A stretch of 64,000 nt of DNA from Streptomyces sp. VRA16 Mangrove soil. GTDB taxonomy: Bacteria > Actinomycetota > Actinomycetes > Streptomycetales > Streptomycetaceae. Shown one piece after another: positions 52,754-61,705 of this stretch. A program made the translations under genes and the position numbers. Numbering within the stretch: position 1 is the stretch's first letter; each line of letters starts with the position of its first letter. The stretch lies in contig NZ_JAFVLN010000008.1 of assembly GCF_017377775.1 (NCBI RefSeq), positions 62,001 to 126,000 of the forward strand, in the 5' to 3' direction. The notes beneath the pieces were generated by a model. It searched no databases, was not told the origin of the DNA, and was given only the letters and a program-made list of their open reading frames with translations.

Positions 52754-53773
52754 GTGAAGGTCGGAATCGTCGGAGCCACCGGTCAGGTCGGCACGGTCAT
52801 GCGGAAGATCCTCGTCGAGCGGGACTTCCCCGTCGACGAGCTGCGGCTGTTCGCCTCGGCGCGCAGCGCCGGCAAGACCGTGGACGGCGTGACGATCGAG
52901 GACGCCTCGACGGCCGACTACACGGGCCTGGACATCGTGCTGTTCTCCGCCGGCGGCGCCACCTCCAAGGCCCTCGCGGAGAAGGTCGCCTCGCAGGGCG
53001 CCGTCGTGATCGACAACTCCTCGGCCTGGCGCATGGACCCCGAGGTGCCGCTGGTCGTCTCCGAGGTCAACCCGCACGCGATCAAGGACCGCCCCAAGGG
53101 CATCATCGCCAACCCGAACTGCACGACGATGGCCGCGATGCCGGTCCTGAAGCCGCTGCACCTGGAGGCGGGCCTGGAGGCGCTGGTCGTCGCGACGTAC
53201 CAGGCGGTGTCGGGTTCGGGTCTGGCCGGTGTGGAAGAGCTCTTCGAGCAGGTCAAGAAGGTCGGCGAGGAGGCCCCGAAGCTCACGCACGACGGCTCGG
53301 CCGCCGAGTTCCCCGCGCCGAACAAGTACGTCGCGCCCATCGCGTACAACGTGCTGCCGATGGCGGGCTCGATCGTCGACGACGGTCTGAACGAGACGGA
53401 CGAGGAGCAGAAGCTCCGCAACGAGTCCCGCAAGATCCTGGAGATCCCCGAGCTGAAGGTCTCCGGCACCTGTGTGCGCGTCCCGGTCTTCACCGGCCAC
53501 TCCCTCCAGGTCAACGCCCGCTTCGCGCGGCCGCTGAGCCCCGAGCGCGCCACCGAGATCCTCTCCTCGGCCGAGGGCGTCGTCGTCACGGACGTGCCCA
53601 CGCCGCTGGTCGCCGCGGGCAAGGACGACTCGTTCGTCGGCCGGATCCGCAACGACGAGACGGTCGAGAACGGCCTGGCGTTCTTCATCTCCGACGACAA
53701 CCTCCGCAAGGGCGCCGCGCTGAACGCGGTGCAGATCGCCGAGCTGGTCGCCGAGGAGCTGCGCGCCCGGTAG
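52754..53773 (+). CDS. asd: Aspartate-semialdehyde dehydrogenase
   Basis: 339 residues. GTG start after GGAGGAA. The NADP-binding loop is GIVGATGQVG, the catalytic cysteine is in NPNCTT, and the C-terminal signature around GRIRNDETVENG is present. It converts aspartyl phosphate to aspartate semialdehyde (EC 1.2.1.11), the branch point to lysine/diaminopimelate, threonine and methionine. The aspartokinase gene is not adjacent in this window, although in other Streptomyces loci ask-asd operons exist, so this may be the second asd copy. Ends at a strong terminator. Confidence 0.96.
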   Translation: MKVGIVGATGQVGTVMRKILVERDFPVDELRLFASARSAGKTVDGVTIEDASTADYTGLDIVLFSAGGATSKALAEKVASQGAVVIDNSSAWRMDPEVPLVVSEVNPHAIKDRPKGIIANPNCTTMAAMPVLKPLHLEAGLEALVVATYQAVSGSGLAGVEELFEQVKKVGEEAPKLTHDGSAAEFPAPNKYVAPIAYNVLPMAGSIVDDGLNETDEEQKLRNESRKILEIPELKVSGTCVRVPVFTGHSLQVNARFARPLSPERATEILSSAEGVVVTDVPTPLVAAGKDDSFVGRIRNDETVENGLAFFISDDNLRKGAALNAVQIAELVAEELRAR

Positions 53774-53790
53774 GCACCGGCCCGACGGCG

Positions 53791-53828
53791 CGACGCCCCC
53801 GAAGCCATGAACGGCTTCGGGGGCGTCG
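53791..53828. terminator. Convergent terminator after asd
   Basis: A perfect 16-bp stem (53791-53806 and 53813-53828) with a six-base loop, between convergent genes. Confidence 0.88.
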
Positions 53829-53832
53829 TGCG

Positions 53833-54336
53833 TCAGGGGCGACGCACCTCGAAGTGCCAGCAGCCGTACTCCAGGGCCCTGACGTGCACGAGCACCACCT
53901 CCGGGTCGGCGAACGCCGCGTCGAGGGCAGCGTCGATCCCCGCCGTGGCGTCGGCCGGGATCTCCAGCAGGGCGCCGCCCGCGATGCGGCCGCGGGCGTC
54001 GTAGCGGCGGACGGTGCGCCGGGCGCCGGGGCGGTCGAAGGGGTAGCGGTCCCCGGGGACGTACCCGCCGCACTCGTCGGCGTGCAGGAAGACGGGTCCC
54101 TGCTCGTCGTACGCGCCCGGGTCCGCGCCGGTCCCCGCGGCCCAGCGGCGCAGGGGCGCGTAGGAGACGAGGGCGATGCGCTCACCTGCCTCGACGGGCT
54201 TGAGGCAGCAGCGCAGCGGGGAGCCCGCTTCGTCGTCCGTGGCCGTGTACGGGACCGTGGGGCGGCCTGCGTCGTCGGCGGTGCGGAGCTCCTTGAGGGC
54301 GGTCGGCTCGATGGGGCGTGCGATGTACCTGGTCAT
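53833..54336 (-). CDS. DUF1203-family protein
   Basis: 167 residues from the ATG at 54336 (MTRYIARPIEPTALK). The paired cysteines in LRCCLKPVEAGE, the YDEQGPVFLHADEC segment and the ending YGCWHFEVRRP resemble the DUF1203 family, which has no established function. An upstream extension to 54405 lacks coding character. It is divergent from the second aminopeptidase gene and convergent with asd. Prediction is based on pattern memory only. Confidence 0.8.
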   Translation of the reverse strand: MTRYIARPIEPTALKELRTADDAGRPTVPYTATDDEAGSPLRCCLKPVEAGERIALVSYAPLRRWAAGTGADPGAYDEQGPVFLHADECGGYVPGDRYPFDRPGARRTVRRYDARGRIAGGALLEIPADATAGIDAALDAAFADPEVVLVHVRALEYGCWHFEVRRP

Positions 54337-54459
54337 GGCTCCAGCGTCGCGCCGCGGATGTGTGTTCACCGGCGGAAAACAGACATCGCGTTCACGCCGT
54401 CCCACGTGGAAGGATGACCGGAAACGTCACGAACGTAGACCGCATTAGGAGATGACCGC

Positions 54460-57033
54460 GTGCCTGGCACCAATCTGACCCGAGAAGAGGCGCAGCAGCG
54501 GGCGAAGCTGCTCACCGTTGACTCGTACGAGATCGATCTCGACCTCTCCGGCGCGCAGGAAGGCGGCACGTTCCGGTCGGCGACCACCGTGCGCTTCGAC
54601 AGCGCCGAGGCGGGTGCGGAGACGTTCATCGACCTGATCGCCGACGCCGTCCACGAGGTGGTCCTGAACGGGCGCTCGCTGGATGTCGCCGCCGTCTTCC
54701 GCGACTCGCGGATCGCGCTCACGCGCCTGGAGGCCGGGCCGAACGAGCTGCGGATCGTCGCCGACTGCGCGTACACGAACACGGGCGAGGGCCTGCACCG
54801 GTTCGTCGACCCGGTCGACCAGCAGGCGTACCTCTACACCCAGTTCGAGGTGCCGGACGCGCGCCGCGTGTTCGCCACCTTCGAGCAGCCCGACCTCAAG
54901 GGCACCTTCCAGTTCACGGTGAAGGCGCCGACCGGCTGGACCGTCATCTCCAACTCGCCGACGCCCGAGCCGAAGGACGACGTCTGGCACTTCGAGCCGA
55001 CGCCGCGCATCTCCTCGTACATCACGGCGCTGATCGTCGGCCCGTACCACTCGGTGCACTCGTCGTACGAGAACGCGGAGACGGGTCAGTCGGTCCCGCT
55101 GGGCATCTACTGCCGGCCGTCGCTCGCCGAGTTCCTCGACTCGGACGCGATCTTCGAGGTGACGCGGCAGGGCTTCGACTGGTTCCAGGAGAAGTTCGAC
55201 TACGCGTACCCGTTCGCCAAGTACGACCAGCTCTTCGTGCCGGAGTTCAACGCGGGCGCGATGGAGAACGCGGGCGCGGTGACCATCCGTGACCAGTACG
55301 TGTTCCGGTCGAAGGTGACGGACGCCGCCTACGAGGTGCGCGCCGAGACGATCCTGCACGAGCTGGCCCACATGTGGTTCGGCGACCTCGTCACCATGGA
55401 GTGGTGGAACGACCTGTGGCTGAACGAGTCGTTCGCCACGTACACCTCCATCGCCTGCCAGGCGTACGCGCCGGGCTCGCGCTGGCCGCACTCGTGGACG
55501 ACGTTCGCCAACTCCATGAAGACGTGGGCGTACCGGCAGGACCAGCTGCCGTCCACGCACCCGATCATGGCCGAGATCAACGATCTCGACGACGTGCTCG
55601 TGAACTTCGACGGCATCACGTACGCCAAGGGCGCTTCGGTCCTCAAGCAGCTCGTCGCGTACGTCGGCATGGACGAGTTCTTCCAGGGCGTTCAGGCGTA
55701 CTTCAAGCGGCACGCGTTCGGGAACACCCGGCTCAGCGATCTGCTGGGGGCCCTGGAGGAGACCAGCGGCCGTGACCTGAAGGCCTGGTCGAAGGCGTGG
55801 CTGGAGACGGCCGGCATCAACGTCCTGCGGCCCGAGATCGAGACCGACGAGCACGGTGTCATCACCTCCTTCGCCATCCGGCAGGAGGCCCCGGCGCTGC
55901 CCGCCGGCGCGAAGGGCGAGCCGACGCTCCGTCCCCACCGCATCGCCGTCGGCTTCTACGACCTCGACGACGCCAGCGGCAAGCTGCTGCGCGGCGAGCG
56001 CGTCGAACTCGACGTCACCGCGGGCGAGTCGACACAGGTGCCGCAGCTGGTGGGCAAGCACCGTCCGGCCGTGGTGCTGCTCAACGACGACGACCTGTCG
56101 TACGCGAAGGTCCGCCTCGACGAGCAGTCGCTCGCGTTCGTCACCGAGCACCTCGGCGACTTCGAGGCGTCGCTGCCGCGCGCCCTGTGCTGGGCGTCGG
56201 CCTGGGACATGACGCGGGACGCCGAGCTGTCCGCCAGCGCCTATCTGGACCTGGTGCTCAGCGGCATCGCCAAGGAGTCCGACATCGGCGTGGTCCAGTC
56301 GCTGCACCGTCAGGTGAAGCTGGCCCTGGACCTGTACGCGGCCCCGTCGCACCGGGACACGCTCCTCACCCGCTGGACCGAGGCGACCCTCACGCACCTG
56401 CGCACCGCCGAGGCGGGCAGCGACCACCAGCTCGCGTGGGCCCGCGCCTTCGCGGCGACGGCCCGCACCCCGCTCCAGATCGATCTGCTGGTCGCCCTCC
56501 TGGAGGGCCGCGAGTCGATCGAGGGGCTCGCCGTCGACACGGAGCTGCGCTGGGCGTTCGTGCAGCGGCTCGCCGCGACCGGGCGCTACGACGAGGCGGA
56601 GATCTCCGCCGAGTACGAGCGGGACAGGACCGCCGCCGGTGAGCGGCACGCCGCCACGGCGCGGGCCGCGCGCCCGACCGCCGAGGCCAAGGCGGAGGCG
56701 TGGGCCTCGGTCGTCGAGTCCGACCAGCTGCCGAACGCGGTGCAGGAAGCGGTCATCGGCGGGTTCGTCCAGACCGACCAGCGCGAGCTGCTCGCCTCTT
56801 ACACCGAGAAGTACTTCTCGGCGCTGAAGGATGTGTGGGAGTCCCGCTCGCACGAGATGGCGCAGCAGATCGCGGTGGGGCTGTACCCGGCGATCCAGGT
56901 GTCCCGGGAGACGCTGGACGCCACCGACGCGTGGCTCGGTTCGGCCGAGCCCAGCGCGGCACTGCGGCGCCTCGTCTCCGAGTCCCGCGCCGGGGTGGAG
57001 CGCGCCCTGAAGGCGCAGGGCGCGGACGCGTAG
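54460..57033 (+). CDS. pepN: Aminopeptidase N, M1 family (paralogue 2)
   Basis: 857 residues. The substrate-anchoring AGAMENAGA, the zinc motif HELAHMWFGDLV and the downstream Glu in WWNDLWLNESFA are intact, followed by the long helical ERAP-like C-terminal domain. The GTG start has AGGAG at eight bases. It is similar to paralogue 1 in every segment, with both starting MPGxNL. From memory, S. coelicolor also carries two or more pepN genes near this locus (SCO2643 among them). Cytoplasmic peptide breakdown. No regulation is visible. Confidence 0.95.
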   Translation: MPGTNLTREEAQQRAKLLTVDSYEIDLDLSGAQEGGTFRSATTVRFDSAEAGAETFIDLIADAVHEVVLNGRSLDVAAVFRDSRIALTRLEAGPNELRIVADCAYTNTGEGLHRFVDPVDQQAYLYTQFEVPDARRVFATFEQPDLKGTFQFTVKAPTGWTVISNSPTPEPKDDVWHFEPTPRISSYITALIVGPYHSVHSSYENAETGQSVPLGIYCRPSLAEFLDSDAIFEVTRQGFDWFQEKFDYAYPFAKYDQLFVPEFNAGAMENAGAVTIRDQYVFRSKVTDAAYEVRAETILHELAHMWFGDLVTMEWWNDLWLNESFATYTSIACQAYAPGSRWPHSWTTFANSMKTWAYRQDQLPSTHPIMAEINDLDDVLVNFDGITYAKGASVLKQLVAYVGMDEFFQGVQAYFKRHAFGNTRLSDLLGALEETSGRDLKAWSKAWLETAGINVLRPEIETDEHGVITSFAIRQEAPALPAGAKGEPTLRPHRIAVGFYDLDDASGKLLRGERVELDVTAGESTQVPQLVGKHRPAVVLLNDDDLSYAKVRLDEQSLAFVTEHLGDFEASLPRALCWASAWDMTRDAELSASAYLDLVLSGIAKESDIGVVQSLHRQVKLALDLYAAPSHRDTLLTRWTEATLTHLRTAEAGSDHQLAWARAFAATARTPLQIDLLVALLEGRESIEGLAVDTELRWAFVQRLAATGRYDEAEISAEYERDRTAAGERHAATARAARPTAEAKAEAWASVVESDQLPNAVQEAVIGGFVQTDQRELLASYTEKYFSALKDVWESRSHEMAQQIAVGLYPAIQVSRETLDATDAWLGSAEPSAALRRLVSESRAGVERALKAQGADA

Positions 57034-57064
57034 CCCACTCGTCTGCCGGCAGCCGTTTCATCGC

Positions 57065-57139
57065 GGCTGCCGGCCGGTGGGGGCTGGTCGCGCCCACGCG
57101 GCGGAGCCGCATATCGATACAGCCCCGCGCCCCTGAGAG
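57065..57139. repeat. Streptomyces-type intergenic repeat, copy B with insertion
   Basis: Shares CTGCCGGCCGGTGGGG, the GGTCGCGC boundary and CCCCGCGCCCCTGAG with the copy at 20930-20976, but carries an extra ~29 bp in the middle that contains a GCGGCGGAGCCGC palindrome and ATATCGAT. Located between convergent pepN and allantoicase genes. Confidence 0.6.
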
Positions 57140-57187
57140 GCACACTCCGTGTGCCCCCAGGGGAAGCCCCGCCGTCGCAACCGGCCA

Positions 57188-58315
57188 TCACCCGCGGCGG
57201 AACCGCTCCTCCAGCGCCGCCCGGCCCTCCCCGGTCAGCACGCCGTGCACGCGCATCCGGGCCACGCCCCCGTCGGGGAACGCGTCAAGACGCACGTGTG
57301 TGGCGACCGCCTGCGCCGCGAGCGGGAAGCGGTGCAGGGTGTCGGGCTGCAGCTTGGTGCGGGGGATGATCTCGAACCACTCGCCGTTCTCCCCGTTGCG
57401 CCCGCTGAGCGCGATCCACCCGGCCGAGTTGCCCTTGAGGTACGCGGTGTCGATCTCTACGGCGCGGATCGCCCCCTGTGCGGCGAGCCGGAAGCGGACC
57501 CAGTCGTTGGTGCCGTGGACGCGCCGTCGCCGGTTCTCCCAGCCGTCGTCCATCTTCCGCGAGGTCCCGGGCAGGATGATCTGCGTCGGCGACGAGTAGA
57601 ACTTGTCGGACGCGTCCTCGTACGTACCGCCGTTGAGCACGGACGCGAGGTCGAAGGTGCCGAGCAGGTCGAGCCACGCGGGGTCGGGCACGACCTCGCC
57701 GTGCACGCGCAGCCGGGCGATGCCGCCGTCGGGGTGCTGGCGGACGCGGACGTGCGTGAAGCGGCGCTCGGAGGTCACGGCGAAGTGGTTGGCGGCGTGC
57801 CCGCGGACCTGGCTGACCGGGACGATCTCCTCCCACTTCACGTCGGCGGCGAGCAGTTCCTCGGGGCTCGGCGAACCCGGCACCGAGGTCGCCTGGAGGC
57901 TGACGCGCTGCGGGTAGTTGCCGCGGAAGTGGGCGGTGTCGACGACCACGCCGCGGACGACGCCGGGCGCGCCGAGCCGCACGATCGCCCAGTCGTGGTC
58001 CTCGGGGGCGGGGAACGGCGCGTCGGCGGTGCCTCGGCGGCGCCGGGTCTCCCAGCCGTCCATGACCTTGCCCTTGTGCCCGAAGTGCTCGGGGTCGAAG
58101 ACGGCGCGCTCGCGGACCAGGAGGTTCTCCCGCTCGGCGAAGAACTCGTCGTTGGCGGCGACGACTCCGGCGCCCAGCCGCCGGTCGGCGAGGTCGACGA
58201 GCTCGGTGAAGGCGTCGCCGTCACCGAAGGTGTGGTAGTCGGCGTACGGGTCGCCGCCTCCGTAGGGGGCGGCGTCGTTGGCGTGCGGGTCGTCGGTCAC
58301 GGGAGTCGAAGTCAT
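57188..58315 (-). CDS. alc: Allantoicase
   Basis: 375 residues made of two repeated jelly-roll halves. The half repeats are visible as MDGWETRRRRG and MDDGWENRRRRV, and as GIARLRVHGEV and GVARMRVHGVL. It hydrolyses allantoate to ureidoglycolate and urea (EC 3.5.3.4) in purine catabolism, releasing nitrogen. In S. coelicolor it is normally adjacent to allantoinase and an IclR regulator; here the only close neighbours are a LysR gene and an aminopeptidase gene, so it stands alone. The N-terminal 25 residues are Gly/Asp-rich and probably flexible. Confidence 0.94.
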   Translation of the reverse strand: MTSTPVTDDPHANDAAPYGGGDPYADYHTFGDGDAFTELVDLADRRLGAGVVAANDEFFAERENLLVRERAVFDPEHFGHKGKVMDGWETRRRRGTADAPFPAPEDHDWAIVRLGAPGVVRGVVVDTAHFRGNYPQRVSLQATSVPGSPSPEELLAADVKWEEIVPVSQVRGHAANHFAVTSERRFTHVRVRQHPDGGIARLRVHGEVVPDPAWLDLLGTFDLASVLNGGTYEDASDKFYSSPTQIILPGTSRKMDDGWENRRRRVHGTNDWVRFRLAAQGAIRAVEIDTAYLKGNSAGWIALSGRNGENGEWFEIIPRTKLQPDTLHRFPLAAQAVATHVRLDAFPDGGVARMRVHGVLTGEGRAALEERFRRG

Positions 58316-58391
58316 GGCTCAACTGTCCGGCGCGGCAAGGCAGCAGGTCCATCGAAAGTTTCCGGGGTGGCTTTTCGGTTCCCCTTAACAA

Positions 58392-59318
58392 TCAGGCGTC
58401 GTCGGCGGTCAGCGCCTCCAGTACCCGCCGCACCGCCGCCCCTTCTTCCGCCCCGCGCCGCACGGCGGCCACGACGTGCCGTACGGGACGGTCGGGGCCC
58501 AGCGCGCACATGACGACCCCGTCGCGGCGGGCGGCGGCCATGCGCGGGACGAGGGCGACGCCCATGCCCGCCTCGACCATGGCGAGGATCGCGGTCCAGC
58601 CGGCGGCGCTGTGCGCCTGCTCGGGGACGAATCCGGCGGCCTCGCAGGCGGCGGTGGTGATCTCGGACCAGGGCCCGGAGCCGCCGAAGATCCAGGGTTC
58701 ACCGGCGAGGTCGGCGAGCCGGAGCCCGGACGTCCCCGCGAGCGGATGCCCGACCGGCAGGGCGACGTCGAGCGGATCGGCGAGCAGCGGGACCCGGGTG
58801 AACTTGGGGTCGCGGGCGGTCGGCGCGTGCGCGGCGAGGGAGAGGGCCAGGTCGACCTCTCCGGCCGCGAGCAGCTCGTACGCCTGGGCGGCCTCGGCCT
58901 CCCGGACGCGGACGGTGATGCCGGGCCGCTCGGCGCGCAGTTTCCGTACGGCGGGGACGACGAGCGCGGGCACGGCGGTGGAGAAGGCGGCGACCCGTAC
59001 GACGCCGCTCTCCCCGTGCCGGTAGGCCGCCAACTCCGCGTCGGCGCGCTCCAGTTGGGCGAAGACGGCCTCGGCGTGGCGGAGCACGAGGTGCGCGGCG
59101 TCGGTGAGCCGGACGCGCCGCCCGTGCGCTTCGAGGAGGGGTGTGCCGAGCTGCTTGGCGAGGTTGGTGAGCTGCTGCGAGACGGCCGACGGGGTCATCA
59201 GCAGCGCCTGGGCGGTCGCGGTGACGGTGCCGCGTTCGCGCAGGGTCCGCAGGATCACCAGCTTCTTGATGTCCCATCGTTCGCGGCGCAGTTCGCTCCG
59301 CCCGTCGTCCTCGCTCAT
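58392..59318 (-). CDS. LysR-family transcriptional regulator
   Basis: 308 residues from the ATG at 59318. The winged HTH occupies residues about 15-75 (RTLRERGTVTATAQALLMTPSAVSQQL), followed by a two-lobe effector domain. It diverges from the MFS gene at 59421 with an intergenic palindromic site, a standard LysR arrangement, so it probably controls that transporter and perhaps itself. It lies 76 bp upstream of allantoicase on the same strand, so control of that gene is also possible. Effector unknown. Confidence 0.92.
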   Translation of the reverse strand: MSEDDGRSELRRERWDIKKLVILRTLRERGTVTATAQALLMTPSAVSQQLTNLAKQLGTPLLEAHGRRVRLTDAAHLVLRHAEAVFAQLERADAELAAYRHGESGVVRVAAFSTAVPALVVPAVRKLRAERPGITVRVREAEAAQAYELLAAGEVDLALSLAAHAPTARDPKFTRVPLLADPLDVALPVGHPLAGTSGLRLADLAGEPWIFGGSGPWSEITTAACEAAGFVPEQAHSAAGWTAILAMVEAGMGVALVPRMAAARRDGVVMCALGPDRPVRHVVAAVRRGAEEGAAVRRVLEALTADDA

Positions 59319-59353
59319 GCGGCCAACGTAAAGGGTCACCCGCGAAAAAATAC

Positions 59354-59383
59354 CTTGACATCAAGATTCTTGATGGCGAGACT
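59354..59383 (+). promoter_or_regulatory. Promoter and palindromic operator between lysR and the MFS gene
   Basis: TTGACA (59355-59360), 17 bp, GAGACT (59378-59383) is a good promoter. Overlapping it are two adjoining palindromes: CTTGA-CA-TCAAG (59354-59365) and TCAAGA-T-TCTTGA (59361-59373). If this is the promoter, the ATG at 59373 lies upstream of the transcription start, so the MFS start at 59421 is favoured. Confidence 0.65.
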
Positions 59384-59420
59384 TTCGGGGTTCGCGGACG
59401 ACGGGGAGGCGGGTTCCAGG

Positions 59421-60731
59421 ATGGGGACGACAGACGGGGACGGGCTGCTGGCAGGGCTGCGGCGGCCGCCCGGTGGGCGCGACGCGCGGCTGATGCTGCT
59501 CGGGCAGTTCCTCGACCGGGCCGGGACCGGGGTGTGGGCGGCGTCCAGCGTGCTGTACTTCACGTTCGTCGTCGGCATGGACGGCGACCGGCTCGGCCTG
59601 CTGCTCGGCGCGGCCGGGGTCGCGGGCATCGCCGGTTCCCCGCTCGGCGGGCGGCTGGCCCAGCGCTTCTCCGTGCGCGCGCTGCTGGTGTGGTGCCACG
59701 CCCTGCGCCTGGCCGCCGTCCTCGCGCTGCTCACGCTCACGGACTTCTGGGCACTGCTCGGCGTGGTGGCGCTGATCTGCGCCGGGGACCGGGCGGCCAA
59801 GACGCTGGAGATGATCTTCGCGACGGAGGCGGCGGGCGAGCGCCGGGCGACGTACCAGGCGCTGGCGCGCAGTGTGGCGAACGCCGCGTACGGGGCCGGG
59901 GCGGGGGTCGCGGCGATCGGGCTCGCGGTGGGCACGACGACGGCCTACCACGCGCTGATCCTGGCGAACGGGGTCTCGTACGTCGCGGCGGCCCTCCTCG
60001 TGCTCCGTACGCGGACGAAGGCGCCGCACCACGGCCGCCCGGCCGGCCGCCCGGCGGACCCGGCGACGGGACCGGGTCCGGCCCCCGCGCCCTGGCGCGA
60101 CCGCGGCTACCTCCTCTTCGTGCTCCTCGACATCCCGATGACGATCGACGGCGCGATCCTCGACGTGGGGCTGCCGCTGTGGCTGGTGCACCACACGGAC
60201 GCGCCGCACGCGCTGATCCCGGCGTTCCTGGTGATCAACACGCTGATGGTGGTGCTGCTCCAGCTCCGGGTGACCGCCCGCTTCACGGACGCGTCCGGCG
60301 CGCTGCGCGCCCTGCCCCGCTACGGCGCCCTGACCCTGCTGGCCTGCGCGCTCCTGGCGGTCTCGGGAACGGGCGGCGCCTGGACGGCGTCGGCGCTCCT
60401 CACCCTCTGCACGGTCCTGATCACCCTGGCCGAACTGATGCGCTCGGTCAGCTCCTGGGAACTCGCGGTCCGCCTGGCCCCCGAGCACGCCAGGCCCGCC
60501 TACCTCGGCGTGGCCGGCATGTCCCAGTCCATCGAGAAGTCGGTGGGCCCACCGGTGCTCACGTCCGGGGTGATGGCGGCGGGACCGCTCGGCTGGATCG
60601 CGCTGGGGGCGGGCATCGCGGGCCTGTCCCTTGTCCAACGGCGGCTGTGCGCGGCCCGGTTGAGGGCCCGGGCGGCCGCCGCCCCGCTCAGTCCGGCAGC
60701 CCGCGCAACCACTCCACAAGCAGCCGGTTGA
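59421..60731 (+). CDS. MFS transporter
   Basis: About 436 residues. Twelve hydrophobic segments; an MFS-type loop 2-3 motif appears as GSPLGGRLAQRFS and the C-terminal half begins after a Gly/Pro-rich hydrophilic linker (about residues 190-215). Best guess is a drug or metabolite exporter. The ATG at 59421 was chosen over ATG 59373 because the latter sits inside the promoter; GGGGAGG lies 11 bases upstream of 59421, a little far. The last 44 bp overlap the convergent hydrolase gene. Confidence 0.85.
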   Translation: MGTTDGDGLLAGLRRPPGGRDARLMLLGQFLDRAGTGVWAASSVLYFTFVVGMDGDRLGLLLGAAGVAGIAGSPLGGRLAQRFSVRALLVWCHALRLAAVLALLTLTDFWALLGVVALICAGDRAAKTLEMIFATEAAGERRATYQALARSVANAAYGAGAGVAAIGLAVGTTTAYHALILANGVSYVAAALLVLRTRTKAPHHGRPAGRPADPATGPGPAPAPWRDRGYLLFVLLDIPMTIDGAILDVGLPLWLVHHTDAPHALIPAFLVINTLMVVLLQLRVTARFTDASGALRALPRYGALTLLACALLAVSGTGGAWTASALLTLCTVLITLAELMRSVSSWELAVRLAPEHARPAYLGVAGMSQSIEKSVGPPVLTSGVMAAGPLGWIALGAGIAGLSLVQRRLCAARLRARAAAAPLSPAARATTPQAAG

Positions 60732-61647
60732 CCTCGTCGGGCCGCTCCTGCTGGAGCCAGTGCCCGGCCCCGTCGAGGAGGTGCGAACCGACGAGTCCCG
60801 GCAGCGTCTTGGGGTACGCCTCGACGGCATCGGCGAGCCACATCGTGGAGGCGTCGCGGCTGCCGCCGATGAACAGGGAGGGCTGCACGACCGGGGCGCC
60901 GTCGTAGGGGGCCAGGTCCTCCCAGTCGCGGTCCATGTTCCGGTACCGGGCGAGCGCGCCGCGCAGGCCGCTGCGCTCGAACTCACCGGCGTAGAAGTCG
61001 AGTTCGTCCTCGCCGAGCCAGCCGGGGCGGCCCGCGGGGAACCGGTCCACGAGCCGGCCCCCGCCCCGGGTGACGAAGTGCGGGTCGGGGGCGCCGGGGC
61101 CCGGCATGGTGTCGGCGGACAGCGCGGCGTAGAACCCGGCGAGCCAGCCCCGCACGTCCGGCTCGATCTCGGCCTCGGCGCGGCCCGGCTCCTGGAAGTA
61201 CGAGACGTAGAACTCCTCGTCCCCGCCCGCCATGTGAGCGAACACCTCGCTGGGGCGCGGTCCGCCGCGGGGCGCGTACGGCACGCTCAACAGCCCCACG
61301 GCGCGGAACACTTCGGGATGCGCCAGGGCCGAGGTGGCGGCGATGTTGGCGCCCCAGTCGTGCCCGACGACCACGGCCCGCTCCTCGCCCAGGGCGCGCA
61401 CCACCGCGACGTTGTCCTCGACGAGCTCCAGCATCCGGTACGCGTCGAGCGCCTCGGGCTTCGACGACCGCCCGTATCCGCGTACGTCGACGGCGACGGC
61501 CCGGTACCCGGCCTCGGCCAGTGCCGGAAGCTGACGCCGCCACGAGTACCAGGACTCGGGGAACCCGTGCAGCAGCAGGACCAGGGGGCCTTCGCCCTGC
61601 TCGACGAGGTGGGTACGTCCGGCGGGCGTCGGGACGAGGCGGTGCAT
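60688..61647 (-). CDS. Alpha/beta hydrolase, epoxide hydrolase-like
   Basis: 319 residues from the ATG at 61647 (GGAGG six bases upstream). The oxyanion motif HGFPESWYSW, nucleophile elbow GHDWGANIA (Asp as nucleophile) and C-terminal GAGHWLQQERP (catalytic His) identify the epoxide hydrolase/haloalkane dehalogenase-type branch of the alpha/beta hydrolases. A cap domain with AEAEIEPDVRGWLAGFY precedes the catalytic acid. Substrate unknown. It overlaps the convergent MFS gene by 44 bp and lies 58 bp downstream of the histidine phosphatase on the same strand. Confidence 0.9.
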   Translation of the reverse strand: MHRLVPTPAGRTHLVEQGEGPLVLLLHGFPESWYSWRRQLPALAEAGYRAVAVDVRGYGRSSKPEALDAYRMLELVEDNVAVVRALGEERAVVVGHDWGANIAATSALAHPEVFRAVGLLSVPYAPRGGPRPSEVFAHMAGGDEEFYVSYFQEPGRAEAEIEPDVRGWLAGFYAALSADTMPGPGAPDPHFVTRGGGRLVDRFPAGRPGWLGEDELDFYAGEFERSGLRGALARYRNMDRDWEDLAPYDGAPVVQPSLFIGGSRDASTMWLADAVEAYPKTLPGLVGSHLLDGAGHWLQQERPDEVNRLLVEWLRGLPD

Positions 61648-61705
61648 CGCTTCCTCCAGGATCTGCGGCATCGTGCGGCACTTCGATCCTGCCTCCACCA
61701 GGCGG

